From NCBI RefSeq assembly GCF_010634855.1, contig NZ_MWLQ01000016.1, positions 1 to 64,000 on the forward strand: DNA of 64,000 nt, in the 5' to 3' direction. The notes below the pieces were generated by a model, which was given only the letters and a program-made list of their open reading frames with translations, searched no databases and was not told the origin of the DNA. The position numbers were made by a program, and so were the translations under genes. Shown in pieces: positions 1 to 9,729 of this stretch. Numbering within the stretch: the first letter of the stretch is position 1; each line of letters starts with the position of its first letter. The DNA comes from Microbacterium sp. B35-30 (GTDB lineage Bacteria > Actinomycetota > Actinomycetes > Actinomycetales > Microbacteriaceae).

Positions 1-7
1 GATCTCG

Positions 8-1684
8 CTACGCTTCGATCACGAGCGGGACGATCATCGGCCGGCGGCGCAGGGACTGGTTGACCCAGCGGCCGATCGTGCGGCGCACGATCTGGGACAG
101 CGCGTGCGGATCGCGGACGCCCGACTGGGCAGCCTCGGTGAGGGCTGCGGCGATCTTCGGCTTGACGGCTTCGAACACCGCATCGTCCTCGGCGAACCCG
201 CGCGCGTGGATCTCGGGGCCCGAGATGACCTTGCCGGTAGAGGCGTCGACCACCACGATCACCGAGATGAAGCCCTCTTCGCCGAGGATCCGGCGATCCT
301 TGAGGTCGGCATCCGTGATCTCGCCGACGGTCGACCCGTCGACGTAGACGAACCCGAGGTCGAGCTGGCCGACCATACGGGCTTCGCCGCCCTTGAGGTC
401 GATGACGGTGCCGTTCTCGGCGAGCAGCGTGCGCTCGGGGGCGATCCCGGTGTCCTGGGCGAGGCGCGCGTTCGCCATGAGGTGGCGGTACTCGCCGTGC
501 ACGGGCAGCACGTTCTTCGGCTTCAGGATGTTGTAGCAGTACAGCAGTTCGCCGGCGGCCGCGTGGCCGGAGACGTGCACCTTGGCGTTGCCCTTGTGCA
601 CGACGTTCGCACCGAGCTTGGTCAGGCCGTCGATGACGCGGTAGACCGCGTTCTCGTTGCCCGGGATGAGGCTCGACGCCAGGATGACGGTGTCGCCCGG
701 ACCGGGCTCGATCGCGTGGTCGAGGTTCGCCATGCGGCTGAGCACGGCCATCGGCTCGCCCTGCGAGCCGGTCGACATGTAGACGATCCGATCGTCGGGG
801 AGGTCGCGCGCCTTCTTGTAGTCGATCAGCACGCCCTCGGGCACGTGCAGGTAGCCGAGGTCCTCGGCGATCGTCATGTTGCGGAGCATGCTGCGGCCGA
901 GCAGCGCGACGCGCCGGCCGTGGGCCGCCGCGGCGTCGAGCACCTGCTGCACGCGATGCACGTGGCTGGAGAAGCTCGCCACGATCACGCGGCGCGGCGC
1001 CTTGCCGATGACCTGGTCGAGCACCGGCCCGATCGAGCGCTCCAGCGGCGTGAAGCCGGGGACGTCCGCGTTCGTGGAGTCGACGAGGAACAGATCCACG
1101 CCCTCTTCCCCCAGCCGTGCGAATGCGCGCAGGTCGGTGAGGCGGCCGTCGAGCGGCAGCTGGTCCATCTTGAAGTCGCCGGTCGCGAGCACGGTGCCCG
1201 CGGGGGTGCGGATCGCGACGGCCAGCGCATCCGGGATCGAGTGGTTCACCGCGATGAACTCGAGCTCGAACGGGCCGAGGTTCTCACGCTGCCCCTCGGC
1301 CACCGTGAGGCTGTACGGCCGGATGCGGTGCTCCTTGAGCTTCGCCTCGGTCAGCGCCAGGGTCAGGCCCGAGCCCACGATGGGGATGTCGCTCTTGAGC
1401 TTCAGCAGGTACGGCACGGCGCCGATGTGGTCCTCGTGACCGTGCGTGAGCACGACGCCGACGATGTCGTCGAGGCGCCCCTTGATGGGCTCGAAGTCCG
1501 GCAGAATCAGGTCGACGCCGGGCTGGTGCTCCTCGGGGAACAGCACGCCGCAGTCGACCACCAGCAGCTTGCCGCCGTACTCGAAGACGGTCATGTTGCG
1601 GCCGACTTCGCCGAGGCCGCCGAGCGGGACGACCCGGAGGGTGCCCGCTTCGAGCTCCGGCGGGTCGTACGGGTTGGTGGGCAT
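8..1684 (-). CDS. rnj: Ribonuclease J
   Basis: Metallo-beta-lactamase/beta-CASP ribonuclease (558 aa) acting in mRNA turnover and rRNA maturation as an endonuclease and 5'-3' exonuclease. The zinc motif HGHEDH lies at residues 81-86 and the length is normal for the family. The ATG at 1684 is preceded by GGAGG (1693-1697), which fixes the start. It is last in a dapA-rnj pair on the minus strand, 72 bp after dapA; that adjacency is common in actinobacteria. An 18-bp perfect palindrome sits directly upstream of the ribosome-binding site and could influence translation or processing. Identity is secure. Confidence 0.96.
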   Translation of the reverse strand: MPTNPYDPPELEAGTLRVVPLGGLGEVGRNMTVFEYGGKLLVVDCGVLFPEEHQPGVDLILPDFEPIKGRLDDIVGVVLTHGHEDHIGAVPYLLKLKSDIPIVGSGLTLALTEAKLKEHRIRPYSLTVAEGQRENLGPFELEFIAVNHSIPDALAVAIRTPAGTVLATGDFKMDQLPLDGRLTDLRAFARLGEEGVDLFLVDSTNADVPGFTPLERSIGPVLDQVIGKAPRRVIVASFSSHVHRVQQVLDAAAAHGRRVALLGRSMLRNMTIAEDLGYLHVPEGVLIDYKKARDLPDDRIVYMSTGSQGEPMAVLSRMANLDHAIEPGPGDTVILASSLIPGNENAVYRVIDGLTKLGANVVHKGNAKVHVSGHAAAGELLYCYNILKPKNVLPVHGEYRHLMANARLAQDTGIAPERTLLAENGTVIDLKGGEARMVGQLDLGFVYVDGSTVGEITDADLKDRRILGEEGFISVIVVVDASTGKVISGPEIHARGFAEDDAVFEAVKPKIAAALTEAAQSGVRDPHALSQIVRRTIGRWVNQSLRRRPMIVPLVIEA

Positions 1685-1698
1685 TGTGAAGCCTCCTC

Positions 1699-1716
1699 CG
1701 GATGCCGCGGCATCCG
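1699..1716. promoter_or_regulatory. Perfect palindrome upstream of the rnj ribosome-binding site
   Basis: CGGATGCCGCGGCATCCG is a perfect 18-bp palindrome in the 72-bp dapA-rnj gap, ending two nucleotides before the GGAGG of rnj. In RNA it would form a short GC-rich hairpin next to the ribosome-binding site. The function is inferred; the same octamer pair recurs elsewhere in the window. Confidence 0.5.
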
Positions 1717-1756
1717 TTCATCAGCGTGCCGTCGCCCGATCGGCGACGGCACTTCG

Positions 1757-2734
1757 TCATCTCGTCGTGCCTGAGACCTTCGGCAGCGCACCGCCGGCGG
1801 CGGCGTTGCGGTCGGGACGGAAATTCGAGAAATCTGCGCCGGGGACACCCGTCACGAGGGCCAGCTCGTCCTCGATCTTGGCGGCCTCCCACTCCTCCGG
1901 CCCCACGAGCGGCAGGCGCACGCGCGGGCTGCCGATGCGGCCGAGGCCGTGCAGGATGTACTTCGCCGACACGGTGCCGGGCACGTGCGTCATGACGGCG
2001 CGCACGAGCGGCTCGAGCTGCATGTGCGCCGCGGTCGCGGTCTTCAGGTCTCCGGCGTTCACGGCGTCGATGATGGCACGGTACGGCGCGGGGGCGATGT
2101 TCGCGGTGACGCCGATGAGACCCACCGCGCCGATCGCGAGGTGCGGCAGCACGTTGGGGTCGTCGCCCGAGAAGTACATCAGGTCGGTCTGGTTGAGCAC
2201 GCGGCTGACCTCGCTGAAGTCGCCCTTGGCGTCCTTGATGGCGAGGATGTTCGGGTGCTTGGCGAGGCGCAGGATCGTCTCGTACCGGATCGGCACGCCC
2301 GTGCGGCCCGGAATGTCGTAGAGGATCACCGGCAGATCGGTGGCGTCGGCGACGAGGCGGAAGTGCGTGAGGATTCCGGCCTGCGTGGGCTTGTTGTAGT
2401 ACGGCGTGACGATCATGATGGCGTCGGCGCCGACCTTCTCGCTGGCCTTGTAGAGCTCGATCGCGTGCGCCGTCTCGTTGGAGCCGCCGCCGGTGATGAT
2501 CTTGGCTCGCCCGGCTGCGACATCCTTTCCGACCTCGACGAGACGGATCTTCTCCGCGTCGGTGAGGGTCGACGTCTCGCCCGTGGTGCCGGTGACGACG
2601 ATGCCGTCGGCGCCCGCGCCGATGACGTCGTCGATGTGCTTCTCGACAGCGGGCCAGTCGACTTCGCCGTCGGCCGTCATCGGAGTGACGAGCGCGACGA
2701 GAACCTGTCCGAATGGGTTTCCCGTATGCGTCAT
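1757..2734 (-). CDS. dapA: 4-hydroxy-tetrahydrodipicolinate synthase
   Basis: First committed enzyme of diaminopimelate/lysine synthesis, condensing pyruvate with aspartate semialdehyde in the cytoplasm. The 325-aa protein has the GTTGE motif (49-53), Tyr139 in VILYDIPGRT and the Schiff-base lysine Lys167 in AIKDAKGD. It is about 25 residues longer than typical because of a C-terminal tail. A TAACCT box (2741-2746) ends six nucleotides before the ATG and no Shine-Dalgarno is evident, so the mRNA is probably leaderless. It is followed by rnj on the same strand. dapB lies 13 kb away in the same block. Confidence 0.95.
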   Translation of the reverse strand: MTHTGNPFGQVLVALVTPMTADGEVDWPAVEKHIDDVIGAGADGIVVTGTTGETSTLTDAEKIRLVEVGKDVAAGRAKIITGGGSNETAHAIELYKASEKVGADAIMIVTPYYNKPTQAGILTHFRLVADATDLPVILYDIPGRTGVPIRYETILRLAKHPNILAIKDAKGDFSEVSRVLNQTDLMYFSGDDPNVLPHLAIGAVGLIGVTANIAPAPYRAIIDAVNAGDLKTATAAHMQLEPLVRAVMTHVPGTVSAKYILHGLGRIGSPRVRLPLVGPEEWEAAKIEDELALVTGVPGADFSNFRPDRNAAAGGALPKVSGTTR

Positions 2735-2740
2735 GCCTTC

Positions 2741-2746
2741 AGGTTA
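2741..2746 (-). promoter_or_regulatory. Putative leaderless -10 box of dapA
   Basis: TAACCT on the minus strand, six nucleotides before the ATG at 2734. This spacing would place the transcript start at or next to the start codon. Confidence 0.55.
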
Positions 2747-2772
2747 TCGGCTCGGAGGCTCGCCACTCCTCC

Positions 2773-2837
2773 CCGTATGCGTGCCCGCACGCATACGGAG
2801 GGGACGGATGCCGCGCGACGCGGCATCCGTCCCCTCC
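2773..2837. terminator. Twin hairpins downstream of the M4 protease gene
   Basis: Two adjacent inverted repeats lie between the protease stop and the dapA promoter. The first has 11-bp arms (CCGTATGCGTG, 2773-2783, and 2788-2798) around a 4-nt loop. The second is a perfect 19-bp stem (2797-2815 with 2819-2837) around CGA and contains the CGGATGCC octamer. The two hairpins share 2797-2798. There is no long T tract, as is common in high-GC genomes. Confidence 0.75.
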
Positions 2838-2849
2838 GGTGTCAGCGGA

Positions 2850-5609
2850 TCAGGAGCAGGTGCCCGCCGGAGTGGCCCGCATCACGAGCGTGTCGTACGA
2901 CGTGGCCGTGTCGACCCAGACGACCGTCGAGCCGGTGTCGGCGGCGGCACGGTCGGTGAAGCCGGAGCTGCACGTCACCTTGCCGAGCGACTTTCCGTCG
3001 AGCGTGTACTGCAGCAGCGCCGGAACCCCGCCGCCCAGGCGCTCGCTGTCGCCCTCGGACGTCACCGTGATCGTCGTCGACGTCGCGACGAGATCGTGGA
3101 TGTGGAGTCCGCCGACGTTGCTCTCCGGCACGATGTCGCTCCACGCGCCGCCCGCGACCGGGGCCTTGCGGATCGCGCTGTAGGGGTCGTTGCGGTCGTC
3201 GGCACCCCAGACGACCGACCCGCCCGCGATGGTCGGACGGATGATCGACCCCTGCGTCCGGGGGCCGACCTCGATCACCGCGCCGGTGTTGACGTCGAGC
3301 ACCTCCACCGCGGTGAAGATCCGCGTGTAGGTGCCGTCGGGTAACGACACCTCGGTCGGGAACTCGCGAGCGTACGCGAGCTTGCCGGCCGTGATGTCGG
3401 GCACTCCGGTGGCGGTGCCCGGCAGGAGCGTGGCGGTGGCGCTGCCCAGTTTCGCGAAGCCCACCCGGCGGGACCCTTCTGTGTCGAGGCCGTCCCACGC
3501 CACGACGCCGTCGGATACGCGCACGTTGAACAGGGTCGTCGGGGTCGTGTAGACGACCTGCTCGGGGCCTCCCGCGAGCGACTTCGCCATCACCTGGGAT
3601 CCTGCCGGCGAGAACCGGATCCAGACGACGGTCTTGCCGTCGGTGTCGGGGTAGACATCGGTCCACTCTCCGGGTGTGCTCACGAGGGCCGGCTTGACCT
3701 TGCGGTCGATCGTGCCCGCGTAGATGCCGAGATAGCCCGAGCCGTCGAGGCTCGGCACGTCGGCGATGGTCCACCATCCGCCGCCGGCACCAGCCCACGA
3801 GACTCCCCGGTAGTCGGTGAGGTTCTCGAAGAGGACGGTCCCATCGCGTCCCAGCTGCTTCTCCCACCCGGTCACGATGCCCCGGGAGTCGAACGCGGCC
3901 TGCACCGACTTCAGGTTCTTGCCCTTCAGGCCCTGAGCCTTCGCCGCGGCGAGCACGGCGTCGCGGGCCTGAGTGAATCCGTCGAGCGGAGTCAGGTAGT
4001 CCGTGAGGGCGCGGTAGATGATCGGGTCCGCCGTCTCGCCGCCGAGCGACTCACGGATGTCCCACAGCGCGCCGCCGAAGATCGTCGAGTTCAGGTGGAC
4101 GCCGCCCGCGTCGTAGAAGTACGGGTAGCCGGCGAAGTTGGCGATGCCGGCGCCGTCGTCGAGGTCGCGCAGCGCGCACGCCGTCGGCGACGCGGCGTAG
4201 CAGAGGTCTTCGCCGAGGAGGCTCGCGTTCGGGTCGCTGAGGGGCGTGCCCGTGGCATCGACGTCGATCGCATTGCCGAAGTAGTCGGCGAACGCCTCGT
4301 TCAAGGCACCGGACTGACCGACGTACACGAGTCCCGCCGTGTGCTGGACGACGCCGTGGGTGAGCTCGTGGCCCTGCACGTCGAGGTCGGCCGTGAACGG
4401 TTTGAAGCTCCAGCCGTCACCGGCGCCGTAGGCCATCTGGTAGCCGTCCCAGTAGGCCTGGTTCCAGGTCGTCCCGCCCTCCCACTCGACGAGGCCGACG
4501 ATCGAGCGGATCTCCTGTCCTTTGCCGTCGATGCTGTCGCGCCCGAGGCGGTTCTTGAAGTAGTCGTACACCTGACCGGCGCCCCAGTGGGCATCGACGG
4601 CCCCCATGGTGGTCAGCTCGGCCCCGAGCGCTGCCGTCGGCGACGAGGCGAGCTCGGCACCGGCAGGGATCGTTCCGTTCGGGTACGAGTAGCCCACGAC
4701 GCCCGAGGCGTCGTACGTCTCGATGGGGGTGCCCGGGCGGGTCGTGTCGCGCAGCAGGAACGCGCCGCTCGCCGGGTCCTGCGTGAGGTTGACCGGCACA
4801 TCGACACCGGTGAGCAGCGTCCCCGTGCCGTCCGCTCCGGTGCCCTCGTCGATCGCTGCTGCGGCGGCGGCGGGGGTGGCGGCCCCCGCGATCCCGAAGG
4901 TCTGGATGCCGCTGTACTGCAGCGTCGGGAAGCCGGTGGTCGCCTCGATGTACACCTCCTGCACGACCGGGGCGCCCGTCGCATCCGTGCCGCGCACGGT
5001 CACGTGTCGCGTGAGGACGCCCGCACCCTGCGGCAGGACGACCAGACCCTGGTCCGACCCGGTGAGCGCGGCCTTCGTCTCGCCGCCGACGGTGCCTGCG
5101 GCCTTCCCGCCGTACTGCACCGCCTGAACCGCACGCTCCACGGCGAGCTCCGAGGAGATCTTCGGCTCGACGTCGACGGTCAGGTCGGTGAAGTACTGCC
5201 CCGAGGTTCCCGTGACGATCCGCTCGGCATCCTTCTTCTTCATGCGCACGATGTACTGTCCGCCGAGCACCTCGACGCCTCCGTGCTGCTGTGTGAAGCG
5301 CACGGTCTCGTCGGTGCCGACCTCTGTCACGTCGGTGACGACGAGATTCGTCTCGACCGACGGGATGTGGTACCGATCCTTCTTCGCCTTGAGGTGTGCC
5401 AGGGCGGCCTTGTCGGCGGGTGCCTTGGCGTCGGTCGGCTCGGCGATGCCGTCGATCAGCGTCGGCGTGTCGGACTCCGGCGCGGTGGCGACCGGAGCGG
5501 CGGCCGCGGACGGGGCGGGACCGGATGCTGCGGCGGGGACGACGGCGGCGAGCACGAGAGCCGTGCCCACCAGCGCCGAGCACGCGGCGAGTTTCGCGGG
5601 GCGTTGCAT
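2850..5609 (-). CDS. Secreted M4 (thermolysin-like) metallopeptidase with C-terminal beta-propeller-like extension
   Basis: Predicted extracellular zinc neutral protease of 919 aa. The start at 5609 is chosen because CTGGAGG lies just upstream and the next residues form a signal peptide ending near ASG/PAAA. The order is FTP/PepSY-type propeptide (about 60-200), then the M4 domain with HELTH at 414-418, third zinc ligand Glu438 in ALNEAFAD and a VHLNS active-site His segment. A tail of about 300 residues with repeated beta-strand blocks follows, resembling TolB/WD-type propellers. Typical M4 enzymes are 500-600 aa, so this extension is notable. The gene lies just downstream of a secreted subtilase on the same strand; the pair probably digests extracellular protein. 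Confidence 0.92.
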   Translation of the reverse strand: MQRPAKLAACSALVGTALVLAAVVPAAASGPAPSAAAAPVATAPESDTPTLIDGIAEPTDAKAPADKAALAHLKAKKDRYHIPSVETNLVVTDVTEVGTDETVRFTQQHGGVEVLGGQYIVRMKKKDAERIVTGTSGQYFTDLTVDVEPKISSELAVERAVQAVQYGGKAAGTVGGETKAALTGSDQGLVVLPQGAGVLTRHVTVRGTDATGAPVVQEVYIEATTGFPTLQYSGIQTFGIAGAATPAAAAAAIDEGTGADGTGTLLTGVDVPVNLTQDPASGAFLLRDTTRPGTPIETYDASGVVGYSYPNGTIPAGAELASSPTAALGAELTTMGAVDAHWGAGQVYDYFKNRLGRDSIDGKGQEIRSIVGLVEWEGGTTWNQAYWDGYQMAYGAGDGWSFKPFTADLDVQGHELTHGVVQHTAGLVYVGQSGALNEAFADYFGNAIDVDATGTPLSDPNASLLGEDLCYAASPTACALRDLDDGAGIANFAGYPYFYDAGGVHLNSTIFGGALWDIRESLGGETADPIIYRALTDYLTPLDGFTQARDAVLAAAKAQGLKGKNLKSVQAAFDSRGIVTGWEKQLGRDGTVLFENLTDYRGVSWAGAGGGWWTIADVPSLDGSGYLGIYAGTIDRKVKPALVSTPGEWTDVYPDTDGKTVVWIRFSPAGSQVMAKSLAGGPEQVVYTTPTTLFNVRVSDGVVAWDGLDTEGSRRVGFAKLGSATATLLPGTATGVPDITAGKLAYAREFPTEVSLPDGTYTRIFTAVEVLDVNTGAVIEVGPRTQGSIIRPTIAGGSVVWGADDRNDPYSAIRKAPVAGGAWSDIVPESNVGGLHIHDLVATSTTITVTSEGDSERLGGGVPALLQYTLDGKSLGKVTCSSGFTDRAAADTGSTVVWVDTATSYDTLVMRATPAGTCS

Positions 5610-5656
5610 TTTTCCTCCAGTTGTGGGGTGGAAGCTGCCGGCGGGTTCGCCGGCCG

Positions 5657-8600
5657 TCACCGAGCCGACCGGGTGAGGTCGACCGGCAGATAGGTGCGGC
5701 TCGCCCGGCCCGCGTCCGAGTCGACGAGCAGGGTCGCCGCGTTGGCGCCCGTCGCCGCGAGGGATCCCTGGACCTTGACCTTGAACGTCTTGCTGCCGCC
5801 GGGCTTGAGGGTCGCGGCGTCCTGGTTCGCATCCAGCCAGGGGATGTCCGCGAACGTGGGATCCTCCACGTTGAGCCGCCACATGAGGCCGTTGTTCATA
5901 TCGACGACCCAGAGGTTGCCCGCCTCGTCGAACTCCATGCCCGCAGCACCCTGCGGAGACAGGTAGGTGTCGACGGTGCGGTACCGCGTGCACGTCGCCG
6001 GCGAGTCCGGGTCGACCTGCACCAGCTGCGGTGCCTCTCCTCCGAAGGTGGAGTACCAGAGTGTGTCGGAACCGACGTTGTAGGCGAACCCGAGCGCCGC
6101 CTCCGGCACGGCGCAGGCGTTCACCACCTTGCCCGGCTGGGCGTGGGTGGACCCGGCCACCGTGAGCACGGTGCCGACATAGGCGCTTCCGAGGTAGAAC
6201 ACGTCGTCGACCGGGTTGTAGGCGAGCGCGCTGTAGGCCTGCTGGTCGGCCCAGTACCCCGTGATGACCCGTGTCTGGACGCCGGATTCACGATCGAAGC
6301 AGTGGATGCTCCAATCACCGCCGTTCACGATCTGGCACATGTCGCCCGATCGACTGTCGAAGGCGAGCTCGAGCCGGTCGGCGCCGTCCATCTCGGCGAC
6401 GTGCGGGGCGTCGCCGAGGCGCTCCCCCGTGACCGAGTAGAGCCCATTGCGCTGCTCCATCCAGTCCGATACCCAGAGCCGTCCGTCGTACCCGACGCCG
6501 AACACGCTCGACACCGGCATGGTGCTCCAGACGCCTTGGACCGGCATGCCCGCCTCCGGCGCCGAGAGCTGCGGGTTGCGCGGCATCTCGTCGAACGACA
6601 GGTGCAGCGGCGCGGAGCCCGAGTTCGTCACGGTGACCTCGACCCACTCGCTTCCGCGCCCGTCGGAGGTGAGCGACAGCTGCGACGTCGACAGGCTCGC
6701 GACCCCGGTCTTCAGCGCCGGCGAGAACGACGCGGCATCCATCCACGAGGCCAGCTCGACGGTCTGCGAGGCGGTCGCGTAGTTCGGTGCGGTCACGGTC
6801 ACCTGCGCGGTGCCGACAGGAACGGCGAGCTCGTACGTGCCGTCGCCCGAGGTCGACGTGGTTCGCGTCGTTCCGTCCGCGCCCGCAGCGGCCACGGTGG
6901 CGCCCGCGACGGCGGCGCCGTCGTTCGCGTCGGTCACTGTCCCCGTGAGCCACGCCCGTTCGTCGCGCGTGAACCGGATCTGCCGCCCCGCCTGCAGGAC
7001 GGGCTCGTACCGCGAGTACTGGGCGCCGACCTCGGATCCCTCGGCCTCGATCCCGACCGACGCGTTCCACCCGGCGCGTTCGGCGTCGGCTCCCACACCG
7101 TCCCCGTACGAGAACAGGACGTCGCCGTTCGCGACCAAGGTCGTCGAGAAGGTGAGCCGCTGGTCGGGAGAGAAGATGAGGAACACGTTGCGCCACTCGA
7201 TCGTCACCGCGGGCATGCCGTCGACCGTCGTCTCGGCCGCGAGGATCGCGGAGGTGCCGTCGAGATCGAGGAGCATCCAGAACGGCGCGATGACACCGCC
7301 GGGAACCACGCCGCCCGGGTACGGGATCGGTCGCTGCCCGGGCCACTGCCCCTCGAAGGATGCGAACGAGACGAATCCGTTCGCAGACACGTAGGCCGTC
7401 GAGTAGCGGTCGTCGAACGACGGGAAGGCGAACGGCAGCTCGATCGCTGCAGCACCCCCATTCGCCCGAATGTCGAGGACCTGGCTTCCGGCGGGGAGTG
7501 GGGCGTCGGTGGACGTGCACGAGTACCCGCCCGAGAAGGCGACCCGCTCGAGTGCGGCATCCACCGTCTCTTCGCCGTCGACGACGACAGTCCGCTCCAG
7601 CGGCGCGACGCAGCGATCGCCCGTCGTGGTGAGCGTGAACGAACCGGCAGGCACGTCGTCGATCCGGTACCGGCCGGCGGCGTCGGTCGTCGCAGCAGGG
7701 AGCGGCCCGTTCAGAGCGACCGTGAGCCCTGCCATGGGGTCACCCACAGCATCCGTCAGCGTGCCCGAGACGGTGTGCCGGGTCGCGGTGGCGAGGCTCG
7801 CCGAGGCGTCCGAGCTCTCGCCGTCGGCGATGGTGACCTCGAGGGATCGGGCGGCGAACCCGAACGACGCGAGGGTCACGTCGTACGCACCCGGCACCAG
7901 CGGCAGTGCGAAGGTGCCGTCGGACTCCGTCTTGGTGGAGCGGCCGAACTCACCGTCGGCGACGACGTCGACGCCGACAAGCGGCGTGCCGTCGGCATCC
8001 GTCACCGTGCCGGCGAGTGTGCCGGCGCCGGTCGGGGCGGCGGCGATGAGCGCCGCGGCGTCCAGCTTGCCCTCGCCCCACACCGCGTTGTCGTCGGCGT
8101 CGCCGCCGCAGCGGGTGTCGTCGACGTCACGCGCGGTGCGGTCGAGCAGTTCGCGAGTGGCCGGGATGTCGCCCACGAGCGCCGGGGCCGCGCTCCAGAG
8201 CAGCGCGACGGCGCCCGCCAGGTGTGGTGCGGCCATCGACGTGCCCGTTTCCAGACGGTAGCCGCCTCCCGCAGAAGCCGAGCGGATCCGCACACCCGGC
8301 GCGGAGATGTTCGGCTTCACTTCGCCGTCCTGCCCGGGGCCACGGGAAGAGAAGTAGCCGATGTCGCCGTCTTCGCCGTACGCGCCCACGGAGTAGGTGA
8401 CATGCTGCGAGCCGGGGTTGCCGGCGGTGTCGCACGCCGGGCCGGAGTTGCCGACCGACCACGCGCTGAAGATGCCGGAAGCATCCCACGCCGCGATGAT
8501 GTCGTCGAAGAACGGGTCCTTCGACGCGGGGTCGCCCCAGGAGTTGTTCACGATGTGCGGACGCTTCGACGGGTCGCCGTTCGCCCAGTCCTCGGAAGTA

Positions 8601-9577
8601 TCGGTCGGGGCGAGCATCCACTGCGCCGAGAGCATGAGACCCGTCTGCGAGCACTTGACGCAGCCGTTCGCCGCGATCCAGGTGGCGCCGGGTGCGACGC
8701 CGATGCGTTCGCCGTCGCCCGCGTCGCCCGTGATCGTCCCCATCGTGTGCGTGCCGTGGCCGTCGACATCGCACGGCCCGTCGGCCCAGCCGCACCAGCG
8801 GTCGATGTCGAGCCAGTTGTAGTCGAGCTCCAGCGAGCCGTCGGCCTGCAGCCCGCGGAAGCGGTCGTGCAGCGACGGATGCGTCACATCCACGCCGCTG
8901 TCGATGTTGGCGACGACGATCCCCTCGCCGGTGATGCCCTGCGCCCAGACGGCGGGCGCGCCGATCTCGTCGACGCCCCATGCGACGCCGTCGGCGTTCG
9001 CGCCCTCGCCTGCCGCGGCCGGCACCGATTCGACCGGCTCGGCGTTGCTATAGGTCGTGACCTCGCGGATCTGCGACACCTCGCTGTGCGCCGCGAGCAT
9101 CGTCGCGAGCGCCAGGTCGCCGCCCGTGACCAGCACCGCATTCGACACCCAGAACGACGTGAAGGCGGCGCCGGCCGCATCCAGTTCGGCGACCACCCCG
9201 GCCTGAGACTCCTCGGCGTGCGCGCGCAGCGTGTCCCGCACCGCGGCACCCCGCTTGTCCCAGTCCGCGATGGCCGAGGCCGTTGCGAGGTCTGCCCGAT
9301 CGGCGAAGCGCACCCAGAACGACGCGGTCGCCGCCTCCGTGAGCTGCGACTCGGCCTCGTCGGTCAGCTTCTCGCGCGCCGCTTCTTCCGTCGGCGTGCC
9401 GGCGTCGGGGAGGATGCCGTGCCGCCATGCGCCCTCCCCCATGTGACCTTCCGGCAGTCCTGGTGGGGGTGGCTCGGTCGCCGCGGCCGGCGGCGATCCG
9501 AGGAGGGTGGCGACGAGCGTCGCGGCGGCGAGGACGGCGGCGACAGTGCGGGGTCTGCGCTGGAGGAAATGACGCAC
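5657..9577 (-). CDS. Secreted S8 (subtilisin-like) multidomain serine protease
   Basis: Extracellular subtilase of about 1306 aa. The GTG at 9577 is preferred: GAAGGA is upstream and the product begins with a compact signal peptide (RRPRT, a hydrophobic stretch, then PAAA). An ATG at 9649 would add 24 residues. Domains in order: I9-like propeptide, S8 domain with Asp226 (NIDSGVD), His274 (DGHGTH) and Ser447 (GTSMAAP), two carboxypeptidase-regulatory-like beta domains, a nidogen-like block, a third regulatory-like domain, and a C-terminal propeller/ASH-like region. The M4 protease gene follows after 47 bp. A LacI-type operator lies upstream (9730-9743). Substrate is unknown. Confidence 0.92.
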   Translation of the reverse strand: MRHFLQRRPRTVAAVLAAATLVATLLGSPPAAATEPPPPGLPEGHMGEGAWRHGILPDAGTPTEEAAREKLTDEAESQLTEAATASFWVRFADRADLATASAIADWDKRGAAVRDTLRAHAEESQAGVVAELDAAGAAFTSFWVSNAVLVTGGDLALATMLAAHSEVSQIREVTTYSNAEPVESVPAAAGEGANADGVAWGVDEIGAPAVWAQGITGEGIVVANIDSGVDVTHPSLHDRFRGLQADGSLELDYNWLDIDRWCGWADGPCDVDGHGTHTMGTITGDAGDGERIGVAPGATWIAANGCVKCSQTGLMLSAQWMLAPTDTSEDWANGDPSKRPHIVNNSWGDPASKDPFFDDIIAAWDASGIFSAWSVGNSGPACDTAGNPGSQHVTYSVGAYGEDGDIGYFSSRGPGQDGEVKPNISAPGVRIRSASAGGGYRLETGTSMAAPHLAGAVALLWSAAPALVGDIPATRELLDRTARDVDDTRCGGDADDNAVWGEGKLDAAALIAAAPTGAGTLAGTVTDADGTPLVGVDVVADGEFGRSTKTESDGTFALPLVPGAYDVTLASFGFAARSLEVTIADGESSDASASLATATRHTVSGTLTDAVGDPMAGLTVALNGPLPAATTDAAGRYRIDDVPAGSFTLTTTGDRCVAPLERTVVVDGEETVDAALERVAFSGGYSCTSTDAPLPAGSQVLDIRANGGAAAIELPFAFPSFDDRYSTAYVSANGFVSFASFEGQWPGQRPIPYPGGVVPGGVIAPFWMLLDLDGTSAILAAETTVDGMPAVTIEWRNVFLIFSPDQRLTFSTTLVANGDVLFSYGDGVGADAERAGWNASVGIEAEGSEVGAQYSRYEPVLQAGRQIRFTRDERAWLTGTVTDANDGAAVAGATVAAAGADGTTRTTSTSGDGTYELAVPVGTAQVTVTAPNYATASQTVELASWMDAASFSPALKTGVASLSTSQLSLTSDGRGSEWVEVTVTNSGSAPLHLSFDEMPRNPQLSAPEAGMPVQGVWSTMPVSSVFGVGYDGRLWVSDWMEQRNGLYSVTGERLGDAPHVAEMDGADRLELAFDSRSGDMCQIVNGGDWSIHCFDRESGVQTRVITGYWADQQAYSALAYNPVDDVFYLGSAYVGTVLTVAGSTHAQPGKVVNACAVPEAALGFAYNVGSDTLWYSTFGGEAPQLVQVDPDSPATCTRYRTVDTYLSPQGAAGMEFDEAGNLWVVDMNNGLMWRLNVEDPTFADIPWLDANQDAATLKPGGSKTFKVKVQGSLAATGANAATLLVDSDAGRASRTYLPVDLTRSAR

Positions 9578-9729
9578 GAGGGTCCTTCGATCGGGGCGCC
9601 GACGATGCGCGGCGCCGACGGCGAATCCGGTTGAGGGGATGAGGCTCATGCTGGGCCCCCCGCGAGTCGAGCGACAAGGGCGCTTCGGGGTCAGCTCATG
9701 GGCGAAAACTTTCTGTTGCCGCCGGTCCA

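Noticed and set aside
104..1774. A 556-codon frame antisense to rnj
   Set aside because: Shadow frame with His/Arg/Asp-rich composition; rnj has its zinc motif and ribosome-binding site.
5396..9634. A 1412-codon open frame antisense to the S8 protease
   Set aside because: Arg/Ala/Gly-rich composition typical of a GC-skewed shadow frame; the opposite strand has full protease motifs and a signal peptide.
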